From NCBI GenBank assembly GCA_051155775.1, contig DAXETV010000024.1, positions 34,228 through 98,227 of the forward strand: a stretch of DNA of 64,000 nt, in the 5' to 3' direction. This document shows positions 8,485 through 17,414 of this stretch, piece by piece. The notes beneath the pieces are model-generated. The model was not told where the DNA came from. It saw nothing but the letters and a program-made list of their open reading frames with translations, and made no database searches. The position numbers and the translations under genes were made by a program. The DNA comes from CAYSCZ01 sp051155775 (GTDB lineage: Bacteria; Bacteroidota; Bacteroidia; Cytophagales; Cyclobacteriaceae). The first letter of the stretch is position 1. Each line of letters starts with the position of its first letter.

Positions 8485-9222
8485 TAATACCGCTGGAGGA
8501 TATTTTTTAAAAAAACTGCGAATCTTAAGTTCTATAACACCGAGGAGCGCTTCCCTGAAAATATTTAAGGACATTTTAGATTGTCCTCTGGTTCTATCGG
8601 TAAAGATAATGGGTACTTCGACAATATTGAACCCGTGCTTCCAGGCATTAAACTTCATTTCAATCTGGAAAGCATATCCAATAAAATGAATTTTATCCAG
8701 CTCCATGGTCTCCAACACTTTTCTCTTATAACATTTAAAGCCCGCTGTTGCATCCATTATAGGCAAACCTGTTACCAATCTCACATACTTACTGGCAAAG
8801 AATGACATAAGCACCCTGATCATAGGCCAATTGACTACATTAACACCTTTGATATACCTTGATCCTACGGCCACATCAGCACCCTGATCCACACACGCTT
8901 CCAGTAGTTTGACCAGGTCGTTGGGATTATGTGAAAAATCAGCGTCCATTTCAAATATGTACTGATAGTTATTGTCCAGTGCAAATTGAAAACCTGCGAT
9001 ATACGCAGTGCCCAGGCCTAATTTCTTCTCACGCTCAAGTATGTGTATCCGTCCCGGATTGGACAATTTGTAATTTTTTACGATTTGTGCAGTTCCGTCG
9101 GGAGAGTTATCATCTACCACCAAAACATCTATCTTCACGGATAAATCCAATACTGTCTCCAAAATAGAGGCAATATTCTCTTTTTCTTTATATGTAGGAA
9201 TTATTACAAGTGCCTGGCTCAA
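8404..9222 (-). CDS. Polyprenol monophosphomannose synthase-like glycosyltransferase (GT2)
   Basis: A 272-residue GT2 enzyme of the DPM1 type. It has PTYKEKENI at 9-17, VVDDNSPDGT near 35-44, the metal-binding MDADFSHNP near 95, and the DPM1-like segment DRTRGQSKMS near 210. It lacks C-terminal transmembrane helices, so it should be a soluble or peripheral enzyme moving mannose or glucose from a nucleotide sugar to a polyprenyl phosphate. The start is a TTG at 9222; an upstream in-frame stop leaves no ATG. The last 27 codons form an acidic tail encoded antisense to the end of the permease gene (81-bp convergent overlap), suggesting that the tail was gained by readthrough into the neighbour. 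Confidence 0.88.
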   Translation of the reverse strand: MSQALVIIPTYKEKENIASILETVLDLSVKIDVLVVDDNSPDGTAQIVKNYKLSNPGRIHILEREKKLGLGTAYIAGFQFALDNNYQYIFEMDADFSHNPNDLVKLLEACVDQGADVAVGSRYIKGVNVVNWPMIRVLMSFFASKYVRLVTGLPIMDATAGFKCYKRKVLETMELDKIHFIGYAFQIEMKFNAWKHGFNIVEVPIIFTDRTRGQSKMSLNIFREALLGVIELKIRSFFKKYPPAVLSIEPDNLDGIDTTDDGEWNEQRQAYN

Positions 9223-9340
9223 TTTTATTTCAGAATGTTACGTGGGTTAATGAGAATAACAAACTACTAAAATAGCAAAACTTAACATATAAAAAATATT
9301 ATAAACTTGTATTTAACCATTTATATATAGTCATTCTACC

Positions 9341-9841
9341 ATGGATTGTATTTTTTTAGACAGGGATGGAGTAATAAATCATGAACGAGGTGCTTACACC
9401 TATAAAGTATCAGATTTCATAATCCCTGAAAGCCTTATTGAAGTGCTAACCGCCCTGAAACAAAAAGATTTCCTTCTTATTGTGGTTACAAATCAGGCTG
9501 GTATCTCCAGAGGACTTTACACAAGGGAAGACATGAAGGCTTGCCATAATTTTTTCCAACATAAAAGTGATAAACTTATCGATGCATTTTATTATTGTCC
9601 TTACCATCCTACAATCACGGAATCACTAGCCAGAAAACCCAACACTTTAATGTTTGAAAAAGCGATTTACAAATATTCGATTAATCCAGCCCGATCCTGG
9701 ATGATTGGTGACCAGGAAAAAGATATGATTCCGGCAAAAAGTCTTGGTATTAACACAATATTGCTAAATAATGAGCGCGGAGTAACAATCGCAGACTATC
9801 GGATAGCATCAATCTTAGAGCTATTAACAATTATCCGTTGA
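9341..9841 (+). CDS. HAD-IIIA phosphatase, GmhB/histidinol-phosphatase-like
   Basis: A 166-residue HAD phosphatase with motif I FLDRDGVIN at 5-13 (nucleophile Asp and acid/base Asp), motif II VVTNQAGISRG near 47, and motif III/IV with RKP near 98 and IGDQEKD near 121. It resembles heptose-1,7-bisphosphate 7-phosphatase (GmhB). GmhB carries a zinc loop of form CxHx...CxC before the RKP lysine. Here CPYH is kept but the second pair is missing (TESLARKP), so the zinc site is probably not formed. The substrate is therefore uncertain: a heptose bisphosphate or another small phosphate ester. The 3' end overlaps the convergent arginine decarboxylase gene by 46 bp. Confidence 0.8.
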   Translation: MDCIFLDRDGVINHERGAYTYKVSDFIIPESLIEVLTALKQKDFLLIVVTNQAGISRGLYTREDMKACHNFFQHKSDKLIDAFYYCPYHPTITESLARKPNTLMFEKAIYKYSINPARSWMIGDQEKDMIPAKSLGINTILLNNERGVTIADYRIASILELLTIIR

Positions 9842-11253
9842 TGATTATTTTGGCCTAAATGATTGAATCCAAGAATGTGCAACATAGAATCACTGGTTTG
9901 CTCTTTTGCAAATAACTCGGAGACTAACTCACCAGTATTCTCATCATGTTTAATTATCACATGCTTAGGGGAGGGAATCAAGCAGTGCTGAATACCGCCG
10001 TATCCTCCAATGGACTCCTGGTAAGCTCCGGTATGGAAAAACCCGAAATATAATGATTCATCATCATCAATTACCGGTAAAAAAACCTCTGAAATATGTG
10101 CCTCAGAGTCATAGTAGTCCATACTATCACAGGTTAGCCCTCCAATGTTCACTTTATGGAAGTTATTGTCCCAGTGATTGATTGGCAATAGAATAAATTT
10201 TTCATTAAGCCCCCAAACATCAGGCATCTGTGTGATGAATGAACCATCCATCATGTACCACAATTCTTTATCATTCTGCAACTTCTGATCTAACACTGAA
10301 TATATGGTTGCACCGCTCTCTCCTACCGTGTATGAACCGAATTCAGTGTAAATATGCGGGACAGGAACATTATTCTTATCACAAATCCATTTAATGTTTT
10401 CTATTATCTGTTCGGTAATGTATTGATAATCAAACGCAAATTGCAACGAGTTTTTTATTGGGAACCCCCCTCCAATATCTATTGAATCCAAATCGGGGCA
10501 AATCTTTTTTAGCTCACAATATTTATAAACAAATCGACTAAGCTCGCTCCAATAGTAAGCAGTGTCCTTAATGCCGGTGTTGATGAAGAAATGTAGCATT
10601 TTCAGCTTTCCCATCGATGATTCGCTTATGCGATCTCTGTAAAAGTCGATGACATCACTATACCGAATACCGAGCCGGGATGTGTAGAAAGAAAAGTTAG
10701 GCTCTTCGTCTGAAGCTATACGAATACCAATCTTATATTCATCTTGAATTTGTTCATCATAATAATCCAGCTCTTTGAGGTTATCCAGAATTGGAACACA
10801 GTTAATAAAACCTTTTTTTATAACATCGACGATGTGTTTTTTGTATTCGTTTCTTTTGAAACCATTACAGATGATGTAAATATCATTATCGATCAATCCT
10901 TGTTCATAAAGTTTGTCTATTATCGCCAGGTCGAAACCAGAGGAGGTCTCCAGATGAACTTTGTTCTTTAATGCCTCTTCAATTACAAAGCTGAAATGTG
11001 AAGATTTAGTACAGTAACAATAAGTGTAAGAACCATTATATCCATATTTATGAATGGCATCATCAAAGATCTTTTTAGCATACTGAATGTTGCTACTAAT
11101 TTTGGGCAGGTAGCTAAGTTTTAAAGGCGTTCCATATTGTTTGATGATCTCCATAAGGTTAACCTCATGGAAATGAAGCCTATTATTTTTCACATTGAAC
11201 TCCTGCGTTGGAAAATCAAAAGTCTGATCTACCAGGTCGAAATAACTTTTCAT
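9796..11253 (-). CDS. speA: Biosynthetic arginine decarboxylase, Bacteroidota-type
   Basis: A 485-residue PLP-dependent decarboxylase of the fold III (alanine racemase-like barrel) group. The N-terminal half has the sequence YCYCTKSSHF near 79-88, where the lysine is the expected PLP Schiff base. ETSSGFDL follows, and glycine-rich DIGGGFPIKNS near 265 would hold the cofactor phosphate. The C-terminal domain carries GGLTCDSMDYY, matching the catalytic CDS motif of this class. It would convert arginine to agmatine for polyamine synthesis. It is divergent from a plus-strand run of guanidino-modifying enzymes and argS, so arginine use is a local theme. It overlaps the HAD phosphatase gene by 46 bp at the 3' ends. 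Confidence 0.9.
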   Translation of the reverse strand: MKSYFDLVDQTFDFPTQEFNVKNNRLHFHEVNLMEIIKQYGTPLKLSYLPKISSNIQYAKKIFDDAIHKYGYNGSYTYCYCTKSSHFSFVIEEALKNKVHLETSSGFDLAIIDKLYEQGLIDNDIYIICNGFKRNEYKKHIVDVIKKGFINCVPILDNLKELDYYDEQIQDEYKIGIRIASDEEPNFSFYTSRLGIRYSDVIDFYRDRISESSMGKLKMLHFFINTGIKDTAYYWSELSRFVYKYCELKKICPDLDSIDIGGGFPIKNSLQFAFDYQYITEQIIENIKWICDKNNVPVPHIYTEFGSYTVGESGATIYSVLDQKLQNDKELWYMMDGSFITQMPDVWGLNEKFILLPINHWDNNFHKVNIGGLTCDSMDYYDSEAHISEVFLPVIDDDESLYFGFFHTGAYQESIGGYGGIQHCLIPSPKHVIIKHDENTGELVSELFAKEQTSDSMLHILGFNHLGQNNHQRIIVNSSKIDAIR

Positions 11254-11369
11254 CGATTAAATAACAAAACTCGAAAATACATTTGCTTCCCTCAATTCAA
11301 AGGATAAAAAAAAATAATTTTAAGATTTGCATTCTTATCATGCTAATAGTGGGATTAAACTTAACTATA

Positions 11370-11377
11370 TATTTTTG
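11370..11377 (+). promoter_or_regulatory. -7 promoter element before the arginine-related operon
   Basis: TATTTTTG matches the Bacteroidota TAnnTTTG consensus exactly and lies 20 bases before the ATG at 11398. No ideal -33 TTG is seen. It would drive the four-gene run from 11398 to 15963. Confidence 0.45.
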
Positions 11378-11397
11378 GTCTTAACAAAAATGCAAGA

Positions 11398-12312
11398 ATG
11401 ATTAAGCTAAATATTCAGAATGAAACCTCGCCTTTAATTTCAGTGGTGTTGGGAACAGCCGAAAGTTTTGGGGGTAAACCCTACTATAAGGAAGCTTTTG
11501 ATCCTAAAAGCAAAGAACACATACTGGCGGGCACATATCCTGAAGAGGATGACCTCATTCCGGAATTGAAATCCTTTAGGGACATCCTGATGAAATATGA
11601 CGTGAATGTTTTCAGACCTGAATCAATTCATGACTACAATCAGATATTTGCCAGGGACATTGGATTTGTAATTGATGATTACTTCATCCTTCCAAACATC
11701 ATAGTGTATCGAAAAGTGGAACAGGAAGGTATTGATTACATTATCCACCAATTACCAAAGAAAAAGGTTTTAAGGCCCCCGAAAAAAGTAAGAATTGAAG
11801 GTGGAGATGTTATGCCATGGAATGGTAAGATTTTTTGTGGATATTCAGAAGAAGAAGATTTTAACTTATTGCAGGTAAGCCGTACTAATCCGGCAGGTAT
11901 TGAATACCTTCAATCGATATTTAAGGATTTCGAGATAATACCTATTGAACTCAATAAATCCGATGAGGATGCACATAAAAACGCCTTACATTTGGATTGT
12001 TGTTTTCAACCAATTGGCAAAGAACAGGCTATAATTCATAAACCCGGGTTCAAAAAAGAGGATGATTATAAAAATTTGGTGCATTTTTTTGGTAAGGGGA
12101 ATATTATTGAAATTAATGCTGAGGAAATGTATCAAATGTATTCAAATATTTTTTCGATCTCACCCAATGTAATCGTCTCTGAAATAAACTTTACTCGATT
12201 GAATCAAGAGCTGGAAAAAAGGGGTTTTACTGTAGAGAAAGTAAGTTTTAGTGAAACTGCAAAAATGGAAGGATTATTACGGTGTTCAACACTACCGCTG
12301 GAACGGACATAA
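11398..12312 (+). CDS. Guanidino-group-modifying hydrolase (arginine deiminase/dimethylargininase-like)
   Basis: A 304-residue pentein-fold enzyme of the arginine deiminase / dimethylargininase / amidinotransferase superfamily. Visible catalytic features are FARD at 84-87, the acidic EGGD at 134-137, the histidine in ALHLDCC near 197 and the nucleophilic cysteine C296 close to the C terminus (LLRCSTLPLER). It should hydrolyse arginine or a modified arginine to citrulline plus ammonia or an amine; which one cannot be decided from sequence. It heads a run with ctlX 6 bp downstream, then argS and menA. Confidence 0.82.
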   Translation: MIKLNIQNETSPLISVVLGTAESFGGKPYYKEAFDPKSKEHILAGTYPEEDDLIPELKSFRDILMKYDVNVFRPESIHDYNQIFARDIGFVIDDYFILPNIIVYRKVEQEGIDYIIHQLPKKKVLRPPKKVRIEGGDVMPWNGKIFCGYSEEEDFNLLQVSRTNPAGIEYLQSIFKDFEIIPIELNKSDEDAHKNALHLDCCFQPIGKEQAIIHKPGFKKEDDYKNLVHFFGKGNIIEINAEEMYQMYSNIFSISPNVIVSEINFTRLNQELEKRGFTVEKVSFSETAKMEGLLRCSTLPLERT

Positions 12313-12318
12313 TTTTTT

Positions 12319-13260
12319 ATGGATAAACAGATCACAAACACCATCCTGATGGTAAGGCCCGCACATTTTCGATACAATGAGCAAACCGCTAAGGATAATT
12401 TTTTTATGCACCGGGCAAAAGATCAAAACCAAAAAACCATTGAGCAATCGGCACAAGAGGAATTTGACGGAATGTTTTACTTACTGGAGTCATCTGGCGT
12501 CAAGGTGATCGTAGGGTTTGACATATCCTCTACGGATACTCCTGATGCTGTATTCCCCAATAATTGGGTTTCATTTCATGAAAACGGAACCATGATCATC
12601 TACCCAATGTTTGCCCCCAACCGACGCCTGGAAAGAAAGCTGGATGTGAAAAACCTGCTTTCAAAAAATAATTTTATAATTAACAATGTGATCGACCTAT
12701 CATCATTGGAAAATGACGATACCTTTCTCGAGGGTACCGGAAGCCTGGTATTGGACAGACAACATAAAATAGGATATGCAGCTATTTCTGAGAGGACACA
12801 TGAAAGTGCAGTAAAAATGTTTGCCTCCAGTTTTAATTATGATTGTTTTTGTTTTCACGCCAATCAAACATATCATAACGAACGTGTTCCCATTTACCAC
12901 ACGAATGTGATGATGTCAATAGGTGAAACGTATGCATTAATATGCCTGCAAGCTATAGATGATGATGCGGAGCGAAAAAATATTATAGACAGGCTCTCAG
13001 GTTCCGGTAAAGAGATCATTCCTATAACGGAAGAACAAATTCAACATTTCATGGGAAATACCTTGCAAATACTAAATAGTGAAGGAGAAAGAATGGTATT
13101 TATGTCAAGTAATGCATATGATGCACTATCAAAACAGCAAGAAGTCGCTTTATTAAAGCATAATGACAGGATCCTTCATTGCGATGTTAGTACTATTGAA
13201 AAACTTGGCGGGGGTAGTACCCGATGCATGATGGCGGAAGTGTTTTTACCACATATATAA
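12319..13260 (+). CDS. ctlX: Citrulline-utilisation hydrolase CtlX-like (amidinotransferase family)
   Basis: A 313-residue pentein enzyme. It has PNNWVSFH near 76, the acidic FLEGTGSL near 136, the histidine-containing YHTNVMMSIG near 193, and a C-terminal nucleophile C303 in GGSTRCMMAEVF. This organisation matches the CtlX group, described as hydrolysing citrulline to ornithine. Next to a predicted arginine-to-citrulline enzyme it would complete a two-step hydrolytic arginine-to-ornithine route without carbamoyl phosphate. The first half of that statement is family knowledge; the pathway is inference. It lies 6 bp after the upstream gene and 18 bp before argS. Confidence 0.82.
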   Translation: MDKQITNTILMVRPAHFRYNEQTAKDNFFMHRAKDQNQKTIEQSAQEEFDGMFYLLESSGVKVIVGFDISSTDTPDAVFPNNWVSFHENGTMIIYPMFAPNRRLERKLDVKNLLSKNNFIINNVIDLSSLENDDTFLEGTGSLVLDRQHKIGYAAISERTHESAVKMFASSFNYDCFCFHANQTYHNERVPIYHTNVMMSIGETYALICLQAIDDDAERKNIIDRLSGSGKEIIPITEEQIQHFMGNTLQILNSEGERMVFMSSNAYDALSKQQEVALLKHNDRILHCDVSTIEKLGGGSTRCMMAEVFLPHI

Positions 13261-13278
13261 AATTCAAACCTTACACAC

Positions 13279-15063
13279 ATGGAAACTGAAGCCAAAATTC
13301 AGGATACTATAAAACAAGCATTTAAAGAAATATATCAGTCAGACCTTTCGGATCAGGAAATTATACTTCAACCTACCAAAAAGGACTTCAAAGGGACTTA
13401 TACATTTGTAACCTTTCCTTTTGGTAAGCTGACGAAAAAGAAACCTCAGGAAAGTGCAGAGGATATCGGATTATTTTTAAAAGAAAAATTGAGTAGTGTC
13501 GATGATTACAACGTGGTAAAGGGTTTTTTAAACCTGGAGTTATCCGACAATGCCTTTGTCGACACATTAAATACCATCGCTCAGAACACTTCTTTTGGGA
13601 CATTACCTGATAACGGCAAAAAAGTGATGGTGGAATTTTCTTCACCCAACACGAATAAACCGCTTCATTTGGGCCATCTTAGAAATAATTTTTTGGGAGA
13701 TGCCGTCTACAGGATAATGGAAAAGGCCGGTTATGAAGTCCTGAGAACAAATCTGGTCAACGATCGGGGGATACATATTTGTAAATCCATGGTGGCCTAC
13801 CAAAAATTTGGTAACGATGAGCAACCTTCAGAAAACGTGAAAGGAGATCACCTTGTGGGCAAGTATTATGTCGAATTCGATAAAGCTTACAAAAAAGAAA
13901 TTGAAGCACTAAGAGTAAACGGTAAATCAGAAGAAGAAGCGAAAAAAACAGCACCTATTATGCTGGAGGCACAGGAAATGCTTAAAAAATGGGAAGCAGG
14001 CGATGAAGAGACAGTCAGTTTATGGAAAAAAATGAACCAATGGGTATATGATGGATTTGATAAAACCTATAAAAAAATAGGCATCTCCTTTGACACCATT
14101 TACCATGAATCCGATACATACTTGTTAGGAAAGGACCTGGTTAAAGAAGGACTTGAAAAATCAGTTTTTTTTAAAAAAGAAGATGGTTCGGTATGGGCTG
14201 ATTTAACAGAAGATGGCTATGATGAGAAAATCCTCCTCCGTTCAGATGGAACTTCAGTCTACATAACACAGGACCTTGGAACTGCTGATTTAAAATTTAA
14301 AGATTTCCCATTCGATCAATCGATTTATGTGGTAGGAAATGAGCAGGATTATCATTTCGCCATACTTTTTAAAATATTGGAAAAGATTGGCAGAACCTAT
14401 GCAGGTGGTCTTCATCATTTATCCTATGGCATGGTTGATCTGCCCACAGGAAAAATGAAATCCAGGGAAGGTACAGTGGTTGATGCTGATGATCTTATCG
14501 ATGAAATGATAAAAACCGCGAGGGCAAGGACACAGGAACTTGGAAAGATTGATGGTTTTGATAGTGAAGAAGCAGAAGTTTTATATGAAACATTAGGCGT
14601 AGGTGCTTTAAAATATTTCCTACTTAAGGTTGATCCTAAAAAAAGAATACTATTTGACCCTGAAGCTTCAATAGAATTCCAGGGGAATACTGGGCCTTTT
14701 ATCCAGTATACTCATGCCAGAATATCAGCAATATTAAGAAAAGCAAAGACTCTGAATATTGATCCTGTTTTAACAAACCACGCCAGTTTCAGTATAAGCC
14801 CTGTTGAAAAAGAAATTATTTTCCTTTTGTCTCAATTGCCTGGAAAAATCTTTGCAGCAGCCTCTGATTACAGCCCGTCAATCATTGCCCAATATGCTTA
14901 TGATGTTGCTAAAGAATATAATCGCTTTTACCAGGAACTACCCATATTCAGTGACCAGGATAATCACATTATTACATTCAGGGTTTTACTCTCCAGTGTA
15001 ACCGCACGTATAATTAAGTTATCTATGAATTGTTTAGGTATAAATGTGCCTGATAGAATGTGA
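13279..15063 (+). CDS. argS: Arginyl-tRNA synthetase
   Basis: A 594-residue class I aminoacyl-tRNA synthetase of normal ArgRS length. Order of features: N-terminal Add1 tRNA-recognition domain (1-90), then PNTNKPLHLGHLRN near 125-138 containing the HIGH motif as HLGH. A KMSKS-like KMKSREGTV follows near 393, and the all-helical anticodon-binding DALR domain occupies the last 110 residues, ending in the typical LGINVPDRM. Placement behind two arginine-hydrolysing enzymes suggests co-regulation with arginine supply. menA follows after 3 bp. Confidence 0.96.
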   Translation: METEAKIQDTIKQAFKEIYQSDLSDQEIILQPTKKDFKGTYTFVTFPFGKLTKKKPQESAEDIGLFLKEKLSSVDDYNVVKGFLNLELSDNAFVDTLNTIAQNTSFGTLPDNGKKVMVEFSSPNTNKPLHLGHLRNNFLGDAVYRIMEKAGYEVLRTNLVNDRGIHICKSMVAYQKFGNDEQPSENVKGDHLVGKYYVEFDKAYKKEIEALRVNGKSEEEAKKTAPIMLEAQEMLKKWEAGDEETVSLWKKMNQWVYDGFDKTYKKIGISFDTIYHESDTYLLGKDLVKEGLEKSVFFKKEDGSVWADLTEDGYDEKILLRSDGTSVYITQDLGTADLKFKDFPFDQSIYVVGNEQDYHFAILFKILEKIGRTYAGGLHHLSYGMVDLPTGKMKSREGTVVDADDLIDEMIKTARARTQELGKIDGFDSEEAEVLYETLGVGALKYFLLKVDPKKRILFDPEASIEFQGNTGPFIQYTHARISAILRKAKTLNIDPVLTNHASFSISPVEKEIIFLLSQLPGKIFAAASDYSPSIIAQYAYDVAKEYNRFYQELPIFSDQDNHIITFRVLLSSVTARIIKLSMNCLGINVPDRM

Positions 15064-15066
15064 GTC

Positions 15067-15963
15067 ATGAATAAAACAAAGGCATGGATTATTGCAGCTC
15101 GCCCAAGGACAATACCACTTGCTCTGGCAGGTATAGGAATGGGTACATTTCTGGCTGCCACTGAGGTCCCCATAGCATGGGATGTCACGGTATTAAGTTT
15201 ATTTACGGCCACACTCCTTCAAGTATTATCCAATCTTGCCAATGATTATGGCGACTTCAAGTCAGGTGTTGATGGTGAAAACAGAAAAGGGCCTGTCAGA
15301 AGTGTGCAATCCGGTGTTATTAACCACCTTGATATGAAAAAAGGAATAAAAGTAATGGCCATTCTTTCATTAATTAGTGGCTTATTCCTGCTTCAAACAG
15401 CCTTTAGCAGCAGGTTGGATTATTATTTACTTTTTTTAATAGTCGGAATGCTGGCTATCCTTTCAGCCATTGCTTATACGAATGGCAAAAAACCCTATGG
15501 ATATGTAGGGCTGGGAGACCTTGCAGTTTTTATTTTTTTTGGCATTTGTGCTGTAGTGGGCACCTATTTTTTACATACCCAAAGTTTAAATTTAAATATT
15601 TTATTACCTGCCAGTTCTGTTGGTTTTTTTTCGGTAGCCGTTTTAAATGTAAATAACATTCGTGATATCGAATCTGATAAAATGGCTGGAAAATTATCCA
15701 TACCTGTTCGGCTAGGTAAGCAGAAAGCAATCATCTATCATACTTTTTTATTAACATTTGGTCTTTTAGCAGCTTGTGTTTATACTTTTTCGAAGACCTG
15801 GCAATGGTATGAGCCAGGGTACCTTGCTGTGATCCCTTTATTATATAAAAATTATAAAGGTGTTTCTTCTCCGAACAGCATTAAGATAGACCCTTACTTA
15901 AAGCAAATGGCTGTAACCACATTAATTTTTATCCTGATATTTGGGATCGCATTATTAATTTAA
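15067..15963 (+). CDS. menA: 1,4-dihydroxy-2-naphthoate polyprenyltransferase
   Basis: A 298-residue UbiA-family membrane prenyltransferase with eight to nine transmembrane helices. The two Asp-rich magnesium motifs are NLANDYGDFKSG near 56-67 and NNIRDIESDK near 196-205, both in MenA form. It would prenylate dihydroxynaphthoate for menaquinone, the quinone expected to serve the Nqr and Sdh complexes encoded elsewhere in the window. It starts 3 bp after argS and probably ends that transcript; no clear terminator follows. Confidence 0.92.
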   Translation: MNKTKAWIIAARPRTIPLALAGIGMGTFLAATEVPIAWDVTVLSLFTATLLQVLSNLANDYGDFKSGVDGENRKGPVRSVQSGVINHLDMKKGIKVMAILSLISGLFLLQTAFSSRLDYYLLFLIVGMLAILSAIAYTNGKKPYGYVGLGDLAVFIFFGICAVVGTYFLHTQSLNLNILLPASSVGFFSVAVLNVNNIRDIESDKMAGKLSIPVRLGKQKAIIYHTFLLTFGLLAACVYTFSKTWQWYEPGYLAVIPLLYKNYKGVSSPNSIKIDPYLKQMAVTTLIFILIFGIALLI

Positions 15964-16138
15964 AATCACAATCACTTATTAATCGATTGATTATCAACTA
16001 TTTACTTACATTATTAAGTTAAAGGTTTATTATTTTGATTAAGATTTATATATTCACTATACAATTGAATAATTTTCTGAAAAAATTGACCTTTAAAGCA
16101 CAATAAATTTACCACCTAACAAATAAGATTTAATACCC

Positions 16139-16987
16139 ATGAAAAGTATTTTAGTTCCCTATGATTTTTCAGAAGTTGCGAAAAACGCGCTTCATTTTGC
16201 ACATTCGTTGGCTGCTAAAGTGGAAGATAGTGATGTTGTTTTGTTTTATGTTATAGAGCATCCCACAGACACATCTTTTAACACCATGGGTATTGTAGAC
16301 TATGACCCTACCGAAAATGTCTACATAGCAAAAATGGTTGAGTCTATACAGGAAAGGATGGATAATATAATAAATGATGAAACTTACTCAGACATTACGC
16401 TTCGATATAAGATTGTTATTGGAAATCCTTTTATTGAAATAACCAGTGAGATTGTCGAAGAAGAAGTTGACCTGGTGATCATGGGTACTGAGGGATCAGA
16501 AGGGTTGGATGAACTATTTGTTGGTTCAAATGCAGAAAAAGTAGTCAGGCACGCTAAATGTCCGGTAATCACTTTAAAAGAAGAAATAAATGTGGATTTC
16601 TTAGAAGACATCGTTTTTGCTTCTGATTTTGAAATGCTAGACGAAAATTTTGTTTCAAAATTAATTCAGCTGCAAGATGTCTTAGGTGCTCAGCTCAGAT
16701 TGGTAAGAATAAATACACCAAATAATTTCATCAGTGACCGGGCAGCAGTAGATATGATGGAAGCGTTTGCCGGGAAGTTTGATCTGGACACATTCACCAT
16801 TGACTTATACAGTGATCTAACTGAAGAAGATGGTATTTTAAACTTTGCAGAAGATGAAGAAGCGGGGATCATCGCTCTGGGCACTCATGGCAGAAAAGGT
16901 ATAAGTCATATTTTAAGTGGAAGCATTGCAGAAGATATTGTAAACCACTCCAAACTACCGATTTGGACATTGAATCTTGATGGATAA
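16139..16987 (+). CDS. Tandem-domain universal stress protein
   Basis: A 282-residue protein made of two UspA modules (about 1-145 and 150-282). Each starts with a short hydrophobic strand followed by DFS- or SDF-type residues. Each ends with a UspA nucleotide-loop-like segment: VIMGTEGSEGL with GSNAEKVVRHAKCPV in the first, ALGTHGRKGI with GSIAEDIVNHSKLPI in the second. Such proteins bind ATP or act as stress-response regulators; no specific function can be given. A 175-bp AT-rich gap precedes it. It lies 3 bp before the SUI1-like gene, with which it should be co-transcribed. Confidence 0.88.
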   Translation: MKSILVPYDFSEVAKNALHFAHSLAAKVEDSDVVLFYVIEHPTDTSFNTMGIVDYDPTENVYIAKMVESIQERMDNIINDETYSDITLRYKIVIGNPFIEITSEIVEEEVDLVIMGTEGSEGLDELFVGSNAEKVVRHAKCPVITLKEEINVDFLEDIVFASDFEMLDENFVSKLIQLQDVLGAQLRLVRINTPNNFISDRAAVDMMEAFAGKFDLDTFTIDLYSDLTEEDGILNFAEDEEAGIIALGTHGRKGISHILSGSIAEDIVNHSKLPIWTLNLDG

Positions 16988-16990
16988 TCA

Positions 16991-17335
16991 ATGGCGCAGA
17001 AGAAAAAAAACAAAACTTCAGGCGGTATCATTTACTCCACGGATCCGGACTTTAACTATTCAGAACCCGAAGAAACGTTAGAACCGATTACAAAAGCAGA
17101 ACAAACATTGATCGTAAGTCTGGATAAAAAGGGCAGAAAAGGTAAACAAGTGACACTTATTACGGGTTTTTATGGCTCAGATGAGGAGTTGAAAGCATTG
17201 TGTAAGCTATTAAAAAATAAGTGCGGGGTTGGCGGGTCTACAAAAGATAATCAAATACTAATCCAGGGGGACTTAAGGTCCAGCATAACAAACATTCTTC
17301 TGAATGAAGGTTATAAAAAAACAAAAAAAAAATAA
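16991..17335 (+). CDS. yciH: eIF1/SUI1-like translation factor (YciH family)
   Basis: A 114-residue protein with a disordered N terminus and a SUI1 domain from about 45 to 110. Signature sequences are KKGRKGKQVTLI, the turn KNKCGVGGSTKD and the end IQGDLRSSITNILLNEGY. Family members are related to eukaryotic initiation factor 1 and influence start-codon fidelity; the role in Bacteroidota is not settled. It follows the stress protein by 3 bp, and hisG starts 79 bp later. Confidence 0.88.
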   Translation: MAQKKKNKTSGGIIYSTDPDFNYSEPEETLEPITKAEQTLIVSLDKKGRKGKQVTLITGFYGSDEELKALCKLLKNKCGVGGSTKDNQILIQGDLRSSITNILLNEGYKKTKKK

Positions 17336-17414
17336 GCAAAGCTTCATACATCGATTCATCTTTTTGGTTAATCTCAATTTATAACATTATACTGGTTTAA
17401 TTATATTATTTAAC

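Noticed and set aside
17336..17414. Possible His attenuator before hisG
   Set aside because: No run of His codons in any frame, no GC-rich hairpin and no T tract.
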